NCBI GenBank assembly: GCA_025057155.1
Contig: JANWYD010000013.1
Location: forward strand, 62,001 to 126,000
Length of the DNA: 64,000 bases
Source of the DNA: Chloroflexaceae bacterium
Lineage (GTDB): Bacteria > Chloroflexota > Chloroflexia > Chloroflexales > Chloroflexaceae
Reading direction: 5' to 3'
Shown: piece by piece, positions 9,294 to 16,761 of the stretch
How the letters are laid out: the number at the start of each line of letters is the position of its first letter
How positions within the stretch are numbered: position 1 is the first letter of the stretch
Notes under the pieces: generated by a model
The model's input: only the letters and a program-made list of their open reading frames with translations
What the model was told of the DNA's origin: nothing
Databases searched by the model: none
Translations under genes and position numbers: made by a program

Positions 9294-10493
9294 TTAACCT
9301 GCCTCATCTGCCGTAGCGCGCAACTCACCATCGCGCAGGGTTATCGTCAACGGTGTGGTGGGAGGGGCCTGGAGCGGATCGGTAAGCACCTGGCCGGTAT
9401 CGGCACGGCGCGCCACGGCGTAGCCACGGGCCAGGGTGGCGCGGGGACTGAGGATCTGGAGTCGTCCGGCGAGACCGGCGAGGGCGACGCTCCGCAACTG
9501 AACGGCGGCGCTTACGGAGCGTTCCAGTCGGCGAAGCAGGTCGTCCACCTGTTGACGCTCGCGATCCAGTCTCCGGAGAGGGGCATGGCGCTCGACGAAG
9601 CGGGAGGCTTCGGCCACCTGACTACGGCGGAGGGCCAGGATGGCGCTTACGGCCGCATCGAGGCGCGCGCGGGCGCCGGCCACTTCAGCGAGGAGTTCCG
9701 GCAGGTCGGGCACGACCAGTTCGGCGGCGGCGGATGGGGTCGGAGCGCGCCGATCCGCGACCAGGTCAACAATGGTCGTATCGGTCTCGTGCCCGACGCC
9801 GGTGATGACCGGCACGGGACTGGCGAACACGGCACGCGCCACGGCCTCATCGTTGAACGACCACAGATCTTCGAGCGAACCGCCGCCCCGCGCCACAATG
9901 ATCACGTCCACTTCAGCCTGAAACAGGCTGGTAAGGGCCGCGACGATACTGTCCGGCGCCCGTTCGCCCTGGACCAGACAGGGCGCCACCAGCACTTCGA
10001 CCAGCGGACAACGGCGGCCGAGGATGGTGAGCATATCGTGCAACGCCGCGCTCTGGGGGGCGGTCACGATGCCGATGCGGCGAGGACGAGCGGGCAAGGG
10101 GCGCTTGCGCTCGAGATTGAAGAGGCCCTCGGCGGCAAGACGGGCCTTCAATTCTTCAAAGCGGGCATGGAGGACGCCGACGCCCGCAGGCAGGAGCATG
10201 TCGGCGTACAGTTGCAGATCGCCGCGTTGGGGATAGATTGACACATAGCCATGCACCAGGACGGCCTCGCCGGGTTGCGGCAGGGCGCCGAGACGCGCGG
10301 CGGCCGAGCGCCACATGACCGCGCGGAGCAGCGCCTGCGAGTCTTTGAGGCTAAAATAGCAGTGACCGGAAGCGGCATGCCGCTTGAACTCCGAGATTTC
10401 GCCCTCGACCCACACATCGCTAAGGAGCGGGTTGGTTTCGAGCAGTTCACGGAGGTAATTGTTCAACTCGCTGACGGAAAGGGCCTGGTACAT
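9294..10493 (-). CDS. xseA: Exodeoxyribonuclease VII large subunit
   Basis: XseA is the catalytic subunit of exonuclease VII, which cuts single-stranded DNA into oligonucleotides. It has the N-terminal OB fold ([46 protein letters not shown]) and the catalytic core with [43 protein letters not shown] and [31 protein letters not shown]. A helical region follows, with the C-terminal [15 protein letters not shown] motif. About 399 residues, normal for the family. The frame is open to GTG 10532; ATG 10493 (MYQALSVSE) fits family starts better, but neither has a clear ribosome site. Confidence 0.95.
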   Translation of the reverse strand: [399 protein letters not shown]

Positions 10494-10561
10494 GCGGGGG
10501 GCCGGGCGACCGATACCGGATGCGTGCCGCACACATCTGTCATGGGCGACCCGTGTGCGGC

Positions 10562-11092
10562 TTAGAGCGGCTCGATAACCATAAGCGGCTGGCCATACTC
10601 AACCGGCTGGCCGTTTTTCACCAGGATCCGCGCGATACGGCCGGCGGCATCGGCTTCGATCTCATTCATCATCTTCATGGCTTCGATGATGCCGATCGTA
10701 TCCCCGATGCGCACTTCATCACCCTCCTGAACGAAAGGCGCATCCTTAGGCGAGGGCGCGGCGTAGAACGTGCCAACCATCGGCGCGAGCACCGTATGCC
10801 CCGCGGGCGTCTCGACGGGCGGACCTTCCGGCGCCGGGGCGGACTGGAACACCGGCTGTAGCGGCGCACTCGGCAGGGGCGAAGGCAGCGTCGTCGGCAG
10901 GATCGGCGCCACAGGAAAAGACTGGGACGGCTGCGGAGGCACGCCGCGCTTGACGTGCAGTTTGGCGTCGCCACGCTCGATCAACAACTCTGAGATATCC
11001 GTCTCGTGGATCAGGCGCAGCACTTCGCGCACGGCATCAAGCCCGAAAACATCGGAACTGGTGTCAGGGCGATCAGACATTACGTTGCTCAT
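10562..11092 (-). CDS. accB: Biotin carboxyl carrier protein of acetyl-CoA carboxylase
   Basis: AccB carries biotin between the carboxylase and carboxyltransferase of acetyl-CoA carboxylase. The 176 residues show the usual order. A short N-terminal helical region (LDAVREVLRLIHETDISELLIERGDAKLHV) comes first, then a Pro/Ala-rich flexible linker (about residues 52-98), then the biotinyl domain with the modified lysine in IEAMKMMNE. No accC or carboxyltransferase gene is next to it. In Chloroflexia this enzyme also serves carbon fixation by the 3-hydroxypropionate bicycle; that role here is inferred. An extended -10 promoter lies about 40 bases upstream. Confidence 0.95.
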   Translation of the reverse strand: MSNVMSDRPDTSSDVFGLDAVREVLRLIHETDISELLIERGDAKLHVKRGVPPQPSQSFPVAPILPTTLPSPLPSAPLQPVFQSAPAPEGPPVETPAGHTVLAPMVGTFYAAPSPKDAPFVQEGDEVRIGDTIGIIEAMKMMNEIEADAAGRIARILVKNGQPVEYGQPLMVIEPL

Positions 11093-11130
11093 CGCTTTGG
11101 CCAGAGCCTCTGTGGTGCGGAAACGCCCCT

Positions 11131-11139
11131 ATTGTAGCA
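11131..11139 (-). promoter_or_regulatory. Extended -10 promoter for accB
   Basis: The reverse strand reads TGCTACAAT about 40 bases before the accB start. There is no recognisable -35, as at the other TGnTAYAAT sites in this window. Confidence 0.55.
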
Positions 11140-11386
11140 TAGAATTGCCGCAGCGCGGCAGGGCGGGCACGCGAGGGCTGCACCCTTCTCTTCCCCGCTG
11201 GCTGACTGACGATCGCGCTGAGAGCTGCCGGCCTCCTGCGCACCGGAGGGGGCGCAGAGGAACGCAGACGCCTGCCGCGTAGTCACCTCTTTACACAACG
11301 TAGCAGTCCTTTACCTTTCACCAGCGACTATCCGTGGTATCCTCGTGTGACACAAAATCGTGAAGTCATGCACAAGGAGCGCTTCT

Positions 11387-11605
11387 ATGCCCCAGAACCT
11401 CGGCACGTCCGACCGCGACATCCGTCTGGTGCTCACAGCGGTGTTCGGGCTGATAGCCCTGTTTGCCCCTTCCGCGGGCGTCTGGCAGATCATACCGGCG
11501 CTGCTGGCGCTGGCGATGCTCACCACCGCCGCCGTAGGCTTCTGCCCTTTATACTCCGTTTTTGGCATCAGTACGAACAAGGAACAAAGCGGCGTCGGGA
11601 AGTAA
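11387..11605 (+). CDS. DUF2892-type small inner-membrane protein
   Basis: A 72-residue membrane protein of the DUF2892 (YgaP transmembrane) type: MPQNLGTSDRDIRLVLTAVFG, a first helix (LVLTAVFGLIALFAP), a second helix (IIPALLALAMLTTAAVGFCPLYSVFG) and a short polar tail. The conserved GFCPLYSVFGI sequence between helix and tail is typical. AAGGAG 8 bases before ATG 11387 fixes the start. Family members are found alone or fused to rhodanese domains; no rhodanese is adjacent here. Role unknown. Confidence 0.85.
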   Translation: MPQNLGTSDRDIRLVLTAVFGLIALFAPSAGVWQIIPALLALAMLTTAAVGFCPLYSVFGISTNKEQSGVGK

Positions 11606-11811
11606 CGTATCACCTGCGAGGGGGAAGGTACACGAGCAATGGGCGCCGGTGCACGGTCTGCTCGGCGGCTGGCAACCCGGCTACCAGGCAAGGTTATCCA
11701 GGCGCGGAGGGCTACGCCCTCCGCGATGCTGTCTCTCCGGGTGAGGTTTGCCAATCTCCATTGCCGTATGGCGGTGGAGGGAGCCCGATCAACCATCGTT
11801 CACACGATGTC

Positions 11812-12099
11812 ATGTCACCGCCTTCCTTGATCACGGTAAGCGTCTACCGGCGCAACTACGGCTATCGCTACACCGATCTGCCAGTGGACCGGCTCGAAAC
11901 CTCGGGACTGCTGATTGACTGCAGCGAGAGCTTTACCCGCCCCGAACACTACGATCTCCGACCAGGGGACATTGTGCGCTGGCGGGCCGGCGACCGGTGG
12001 ATCGAGGCCGTTATTAGCTCGGTCATCCGCGACGCTACATCCGTGCGCGCGGACCTGTCCGGCGCGCATCTGCTTCCTGCTGACTTTTTTCCCTATTGA
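11812..12099 (+). CDS. Hypothetical protein, 95 aa
   Basis: Not recognised. The soluble product starts at about ATG 11812 (MSPPSLITVSVYRRNYGYRYTDL) and ends LLPADFFPY. The middle part, LRPGDIVRWRAGDRWIEAVISSVIRD, reads like a small beta-barrel (SH3-like or 'RPGDIVRWR' fold). The open frame continues upstream, but that part is low-complexity and overlaps a GGAGGGCTACGCCCTCC palindrome, so the later start is preferred although its ribosome site is weak. A 12-base perfect inverted repeat lies 120 bases after the stop. Confidence 0.55.
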   Translation: MSPPSLITVSVYRRNYGYRYTDLPVDRLETSGLLIDCSESFTRPEHYDLRPGDIVRWRAGDRWIEAVISSVIRDATSVRADLSGAHLLPADFFPY

Positions 12100-12221
12100 A
12101 CGCGGCCGGTTGCAGGAGGAGGACCAACAGGTCGCCCGCTGCCCCCGCTCCGGCGGGCGCCATCCGCCCTGATCCGGATTGGCAGGCAGGAAAACCGGGT
12201 TTCCCCGTGGGGCAAAAAAAC

Positions 12222-12260
12222 TGGTTCGCGTTCTATCAATCCAACAAGGAACGCGAACCA
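12222..12260. terminator. 12-base inverted repeat, possible terminator
   Basis: TGGTTCGCGTTC (12222-12233) and GAACGCGAACCA (12249-12260) are perfect complements around a 15-base loop. A short run CTTTTG follows about 10 bases later on the + strand, so it may act as a weak terminator for the 95-residue protein gene. A GAAACCGGGTTTCCCC repeat copy lies just before it (12190-12208). Confidence 0.45.
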
Positions 12261-12470
12261 TCTCTATCAACTTTTGTCATTTGCGCTCATGGTATGCGCC
12301 AGGGGGAGAAACGTCAATGCAATGACTGGTCATCCATACACCCTGGCAGATGAGCAATTGTCAATCACCCGGACAGGGACGAGGCCTGAAGGCGACCAGT
12401 CTGCCGCAAACCCCACACCGGCGACGACGGTGGGCGACAGGGCATCATGACAGTTTGTTCAGCCAGGCGA

Positions 12471-12538
12471 CCCGCCTCGCCCGAGGCGGGTTTGCCGATC
12501 GGACGGCGCCCCCGCAGAGTGTCTGCGGGGGCGTTTTT
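12471..12538 (+). terminator. Strong intrinsic terminator, + strand, with preceding hairpin
   Basis: An 11-base perfect stem (12507-12517 with 12523-12533, loop AGTGT) is followed by TTTTT at 12534-12538, a textbook intrinsic terminator reading rightward. A second GC-rich hairpin, CCCGCCTC/GAGGCGGG (12471-12490), lies just upstream. No rightward gene ends nearby; the nearest stop is at 12099. The transcript it ends is therefore unknown. Confidence 0.8.
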
Positions 12539-12545
12539 AGCCGCC

Positions 12546-12842
12546 TCAGAGATACTTCTCGCCACGGATCACCTCGGCATCCATACAATAGACGATGACA
12601 GCATAATCGGCAAAGTAGTGATCGGCCACGTAGGTCATGATCCGCTCGGCGACCTCGGGCGAGACCAGGGTCTCGATACGCAGATTGGGACCTTCCCAAC
12701 TGCTGGCGTGCACGCCTCGCGTTCCCTCGCCACGGGCCATCACCAGCGTGTAGCCTCTGGCGCCGAGTTGCCGAAGTTCGCGTAACAGGCGCTCTTCCAG
12801 CAGCGCCTCAGCGACGATGGTTACCAGCTTAAGTTTGTGCAC
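12546..12842 (-). CDS. PII-like signalling protein (SbtB type) partner of bicarbonate permease
   Basis: A 98-residue PII-superfamily protein. GTG 12842 is chosen because GGAGGAGG precedes it and the fold begins at once: KLKLVTIVAEALLEERLLRELRQLGARGYTLV. A loop with GEGTRGVHASSWEG (T-loop position) and IETLVSPEVAERIMTYVADHYFADYAVIVYCMDAEVI complete the ferredoxin-like fold. It is shorter than canonical GlnB (about 112) and lacks the uridylylated T-loop motif. It sits directly downstream of an SbtA-like permease gene; SbtB proteins bind adenyl nucleotides and regulate SbtA in cyanobacteria. That role here is inference. Confidence 0.8.
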   Translation of the reverse strand: MHKLKLVTIVAEALLEERLLRELRQLGARGYTLVMARGEGTRGVHASSWEGPNLRIETLVSPEVAERIMTYVADHYFADYAVIVYCMDAEVIRGEKYL

Positions 12843-13019
12843 CGGGCGCCTCCTCCACGATGGTACGGAACGGGCTTTCAGGAGAGGCCGGCCCCCTCCG
12901 CGCCTCCCCTTCGCGAGCGAAGCCTCACCGCAGCAGCAATTGTGCAACGAGACGTCGCCTGAAACGAGGCGTTCAGAGGGACTTCGCCCCTCCGAAGCGC
13001 CCCTCAGGGGATGGTTTTC

Positions 13020-13028
13020 ATTGTAGCA
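13020..13028 (-). promoter_or_regulatory. Extended -10 promoter between sbtA and sbtB-like gene
   Basis: The reverse strand reads TGCTACAAT immediately after the sbtA stop codon and about 178 bases before the sbtB-like start. This would allow the PII-like gene to be transcribed separately from the permease. Confidence 0.5.
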
Positions 13029-13991
13029 CTAATAGAACAGGTTTGATAAGCTGTAGTAGAGCGGAATGCCGAAGGCCAGATTAAACGGAAAGGTGATCGC
13101 CAGCGAGGCGGTCAGGTAATAGCTCGGGTTGGCCTGAGGCAAGGCGATACGCACGGCGGCGGGGGCGGCGATGTAGGAGGCGCTGGCCGCGAGGGTGCCC
13201 AGCACCACCGCACCTCCGGGCGAGAGACCGGTCAGACTGCCGAGCCAGATGCCGGCGATGCCCGAAGCAATTGGCATCAGAATGCCAAAGGCTACCAGAA
13301 ACAAGCCTACCTTGCGCAGATCACTCAACCGTCGCGCGGCGACCATGCCCATTTCGAGCAGGAAGAGCGTCAACGCACCTTTGAAGGGATCCACAAACAG
13401 AGGCGCAACCTGCTTCAAACCCGTCTGTCCAGAGAGAAGGCCTATTACCAGCCCGCCCAGAAGCAAGAGAATGCTCTTACCGGCCAGCAGTTCACGGAAT
13501 ACCTCGCCCCAACCGCCTCCATGTCCCATCGCTACGCGGGCGATCAGCAGGGCCACAACAATCGCCGGCACCTCCAGTATCGCGACCAGGGTGGGAGTAA
13601 AGCCTTCATACGGCACCTTCAGCGCTTCCAGGAAGGTTTGCACAGCGGCGAAGGTCACTGCGGAGACCGAGCCGTAATGAGCGGCCAGGGCCGCCGCATC
13701 GGCGATCTCAAAGCGGCCCAGGCGGCGGAGTATGACATAGGCCACTACCGGAATGATCAATCCCAGGGCCAGGGTTGCCAGAGCCGGCCATAGGATGACG
13801 GAGAACGGCGTCTCGGAGAGAGCCGCGCCGCCCTTCAAGCCAATGGCCAGCAAGAGGTAAATTGATAGACCGACATACAACTCCTCGGGAAACTTGAGAT
13901 CGCTGTGGACCAGCGTGGCGATTCCCCCCAGCACGAACGCAAGCACCATCGGCGAGAGCAGGTTCAGTCGCACCAGGTCGAGAATAGTCAC
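13029..13991 (-). CDS. sbtA: SbtA-like sodium-dependent bicarbonate permease
   Basis: A 320-residue, roughly ten-helix membrane protein of the SbtA (DUF897) family, which imports bicarbonate with sodium. Family features are the opening LDLVRLNLLSPMVLAFVLGGIATLVHSDLKFPE, the unwound motif GLKGGAAL, AAHYGSVSAVTFAAV, LFLLEMGMVAARRL and GTLAASASYIAAPAAVRIALP. These match the two structural repeats of the transporter. GTG 13991, preceded by GGGGG, is preferred over the upstream extension, which lacks coding character. The downstream PII-like gene strengthens the assignment. Confidence 0.88.
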   Translation of the reverse strand: MTILDLVRLNLLSPMVLAFVLGGIATLVHSDLKFPEELYVGLSIYLLLAIGLKGGAALSETPFSVILWPALATLALGLIIPVVAYVILRRLGRFEIADAAALAAHYGSVSAVTFAAVQTFLEALKVPYEGFTPTLVAILEVPAIVVALLIARVAMGHGGGWGEVFRELLAGKSILLLLGGLVIGLLSGQTGLKQVAPLFVDPFKGALTLFLLEMGMVAARRLSDLRKVGLFLVAFGILMPIASGIAGIWLGSLTGLSPGGAVVLGTLAASASYIAAPAAVRIALPQANPSYYLTASLAITFPFNLAFGIPLYYSLSNLFY

Positions 13992-14259
13992 CCGGAACCC
14001 CCTTGTATCCAGAACACGAAAAGGGCACAGAGGCCAGGCCAGTCCCTGACGCACTCTATGCCCTCAACAATCAACCGCAGGCCGTCTGCGGCGCTGTGCG
14101 CATAACTCCTGCTGATAGGGGGGAGCGCACGTTGCGCCCCTGACACTATGGCGCCTCCAATCAGCCTCCGGTCGCCTGTTCTTGCCACCGCAGAATCATC
14201 CCAGGTAAGGTAGGGAGTCTGGCCGCCACACGGCATCCTCACCGGTGGAGGCAACGGAA

Positions 14260-14445
14260 CTAATCGGCGGACAGGGCCGGCTCGGGCTCCTCAGACGGCG
14301 GAGAAAGCGTGTCCCATTCGTGATAGCCCGTTTCGTAGGCGTCAACACCAAACAATTCGGCGGCAATGTAGGCGGCGGTCTGGGGCGAAATACGCCCGTT
14401 CTTCAATCCTTCCTCAAGCGCGGCAAGCAATTCAAAACGGTCCAC
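14260..14445 (-). CDS. Hypothetical small acidic protein, 61 aa
   Basis: Not recognised. A helical start (VDRFELLAALEEGLKNGRISPQTAAYIAAELFGVDAY) is followed by an acidic Pro-rich tail. GGGAGG lies 8 bases before GTG 14445, which decides this start over GTG 14454. No neighbour suggests a role. Confidence 0.6.
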   Translation of the reverse strand: MDRFELLAALEEGLKNGRISPQTAAYIAAELFGVDAYETGYHEWDTLSPPSEEPEPALSAD

Positions 14446-14742
14446 GGTTTTCACCTCCCATCATCGGCGCCGGCGCGGCACCACGTCGTCACGCGCCATT
14501 CGGTCTGTAACGCCGTGAATGATATACGCAGCCGGCGCTTTGTGCAAGAGGAGACCTTCCCGGTAAAACGGCTGGTGCAGAGTCTCCGGAGCCTGCCCCA
14601 AACCCCAGGTTTTCGTTGGCTCTGGCGGCGTAGCTGCCAGAATCAACGAGAAATGGCCGTATCGAGCGATTACGCCGGCCCGATCCCTCCGCTGGAGGCA
14701 GACTTTGCATCAGCCCTGTTCCCGGTAAAGTGGTAAGGGATA
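14446..14742. other. Intergenic region without a supported gene
   Basis: About 300 bases. It contains the 18-mer GACTTTGCATCAGCCCTG (14701-14718) shared in reverse with 3038-3055. A leftward 61-codon frame (14461-14646) ends just before the small acidic protein but has no ribosome site and no recognised product. Confidence 0.5.
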
Positions 14743-14751
14743 TGCTATACT
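14743..14751 (+). promoter_or_regulatory. Extended -10 promoter for clpS
   Basis: TGCTATACT lies 48 bases before the clpS start, in the same extended -10 form as other sites in this window; no -35 is recognisable. Confidence 0.5.
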
Positions 14752-14798
14752 ACGTGGCGATATTCGCCGCAAGGGCCGGCGCCCACGGAGGTGTTGAC

Positions 14799-15122
14799 GT
14801 GACCACACAGGACCCGGACGTTCACGTCATCCCCAATCTTACCTTCAAAGTCGCCGAGCGCGAGGACCTGGAGAAACCCTACCGGGTGATTATCGAGAAC
14901 GATGATGTGACGCCGATGGATTTCGTCGTCACCGTCCTCCGCGTCTTTTTCGGACTGAGCTTCAACCGGGCGGTAGTGGTGATGCTGACAGCTCATTACG
15001 AAGGGCGAGCCCATGTGGCGACCTTGCCGTATGAAGAGGCGCGGGAACGAGTGTACAACGCCCACCATGCCGCTCGGGAGGCCGGTTACCCGCTGACGTT
15101 CTACCTGGAGCCTGACACCTGA
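14799..15122 (+). CDS. clpS: ClpS, Clp protease adaptor
   Basis: ClpS delivers N-degron substrates to the ClpA/ClpC unfoldase. Of 107 residues, the core is diagnostic: PYRVIIENDDVTPMDFVVTVLRVFFGLSFNRAVVVMLTAHYEGRA, then EEARERVYNAHHAAREAGYPLTFYLEP. It includes the NDDxTPMxFV signature and the central substrate-pocket helix. GTG 14799 follows GGAGG by 7 bases and is preferred over an upstream ATG that would add 23 unrelated residues. No clpA or clpC gene is adjacent. The lipoprotein gene starts 22 bases after its stop, so the two may be co-transcribed. Confidence 0.93.
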   Translation: MTTQDPDVHVIPNLTFKVAEREDLEKPYRVIIENDDVTPMDFVVTVLRVFFGLSFNRAVVVMLTAHYEGRAHVATLPYEEARERVYNAHHAAREAGYPLTFYLEPDT

Positions 15123-15144
15123 CCTTTACCACCGGGGATTACGC

Positions 15145-16704
15145 ATGACCTGGCCACGTTTCGCCGCGATCAGTTTGCTCTGTCTGGCGCTGGTCGCAAA
15201 CTGCGCCCCTGTTGCGTCGCAGCGGGACCCCTCTGCACCTGCCGGCCAGCCTGGGACGGCCGTTGCCGTCTTGAAAGCCTCTGCTCCCACGCCAACCCCC
15301 GTCTTCGCCACCGGAACCACCGTCGCGGGGATCACCGTGGCCGGTCTGACGTTGGACCAGGCCGAGCGGCGCCTCCGCGCGGCGCTCAGCGTCCCGCCGG
15401 AAATCGAGGTGCGGGTAGGATCGCTGCGTCGGTCGCTTGGCGCAGAGCTGATCGGGCTGACAGTGCCGGTAGAAGAACTGCTCACCCGCGCCGCGCCGGC
15501 CCTGGCCGGCTCAACGCCCGTCACGGTTTCGGCAGCCTTCGACTACGATCAGGCGGCCCTCCGCAGGGAGATCGCGGCGCTGGCCGCCGAAGTCGCCGTG
15601 CCGCCGACTATTCACGTCATCACCTCCACCGAGGCGCTCTCACGGAGCTTCGGGTTTACCCCCGGACGCATCCTCGAAGTTGACGCTGCCGTGGCCCGGA
15701 TCGGCCAGGGTCTTGCCGCCGGCGACGCGGGCCCCTTCACTCTGACGCTGAGCGAGGACGCGACGCCGCCGCGGGCGCCACTGATCCAGCTCCGCGAGGA
15801 GGTTGAGGCGCTGGCCGCTGAGTGGCCGGGTGTAGTTGGCTTTCAGCTCATCGATCTGCAAACCGGGGCCAGCGTCGGCTTCCATGAGCACACGGTGTTT
15901 GCCGGGGCCAGCACCATCAAAACGGCGATCATGCTCAACACGTATGTCAATCTCGACGATATCGGCGAGCGTGAGCAGGAGTTGCTCGCAAAGATGATCG
16001 GCGAGAGCGACAATCTGGCTGCGAACGACCTGCTGGCCGCCGCTGCGGGGGGCCGGGGAACCGAGTACGCTTTCGTTGGGGCCGACGCGATGAGCATCAT
16101 GCTGCAGGAGAAGCTTGGCCTGAAGCATACCTATCTGTATATCCCCTTCGAGGCGACAGATTATATCAGGCTGTATAAGCCGAAGTTTCGCTGCGGGCCG
16201 AAGGGCCCCGTGGGTGAAAAACCCTACACGGAGCATGGGAATTGCCTCCGCGCCGAGCCGGCCTCGATGGCCCGGCTTTACCAGTTGATTGACCAGTGCG
16301 CCGCGAACGAGGGGTTGCTTCTGGAACGCTTCGAGCGCCTGACCGCCGCTCGCTGCCAGGAGATGCTCGATTATCTCGCCGCCAACGATGACCAGACGCG
16401 GCTCGTCGCAGGGGTGCCGCCAGGGGTCAGGGTGGAGCATAAGAGCGGCTGGATTGAAGATATGCAGGCTGACGCGGGCATTGTGCGCTCGCCCAACGGC
16501 GCCTATGCCATCGCCATCTACATCTACCGGCCTCTGCCTCCGGGGCGGCACTTCTGGCCCGATGAACTGATGGCGCCGGTCGTGGCCGCGTTTTCGCGCC
16601 TGGCCTACACCGCCTACAACCCCGTGCGCCTTGATAGGCGGGTGGAAGAGAGCGGGCACACCAGACTTCTCCGCCCGCCTGCCGGTGGGGCGGAATTGAA
16701 CTGA
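15145..16704 (+). CDS. Lipoprotein with peptidoglycan-binding and class A beta-lactamase-like domains
   Basis: A 519-residue exported protein. The N-terminus LLCLALVANC-A is a lipobox, so it should be a lipoprotein. A VanW/YoaR-type 'PG4' domain follows (TVAGITVAGLTLDQAERRLRAAL and EALSRSFGFTPGRILEVD). The C-terminal ~270 residues have the serine beta-lactamase fold with GASTIKTAIM (SxxK), GESDNLAAN (SDN) and VEHKSGW (KSG), in order and at family spacing. It may be a cell-wall transacylase or hydrolase rather than a drug-resistance enzyme; the general-base Glu could not be placed with confidence. Confidence 0.85.
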   Translation: MTWPRFAAISLLCLALVANCAPVASQRDPSAPAGQPGTAVAVLKASAPTPTPVFATGTTVAGITVAGLTLDQAERRLRAALSVPPEIEVRVGSLRRSLGAELIGLTVPVEELLTRAAPALAGSTPVTVSAAFDYDQAALRREIAALAAEVAVPPTIHVITSTEALSRSFGFTPGRILEVDAAVARIGQGLAAGDAGPFTLTLSEDATPPRAPLIQLREEVEALAAEWPGVVGFQLIDLQTGASVGFHEHTVFAGASTIKTAIMLNTYVNLDDIGEREQELLAKMIGESDNLAANDLLAAAAGGRGTEYAFVGADAMSIMLQEKLGLKHTYLYIPFEATDYIRLYKPKFRCGPKGPVGEKPYTEHGNCLRAEPASMARLYQLIDQCAANEGLLLERFERLTAARCQEMLDYLAANDDQTRLVAGVPPGVRVEHKSGWIEDMQADAGIVRSPNGAYAIAIYIYRPLPPGRHFWPDELMAPVVAAFSRLAYTAYNPVRLDRRVEESGHTRLLRPPAGGAELN

Positions 16705-16761
16705 GAGAGTCGTCGCCCGGAAACGCAGCAAGCAGCCTTTGCCGGCAGGCAGGATCAACCG

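Noticed and set aside
14461-14646. 61-codon leftward frame before the small acidic protein
   Set aside because: No ribosome site and no recognised motif; two alternative frames of similar length overlap it. Kept only as a note.
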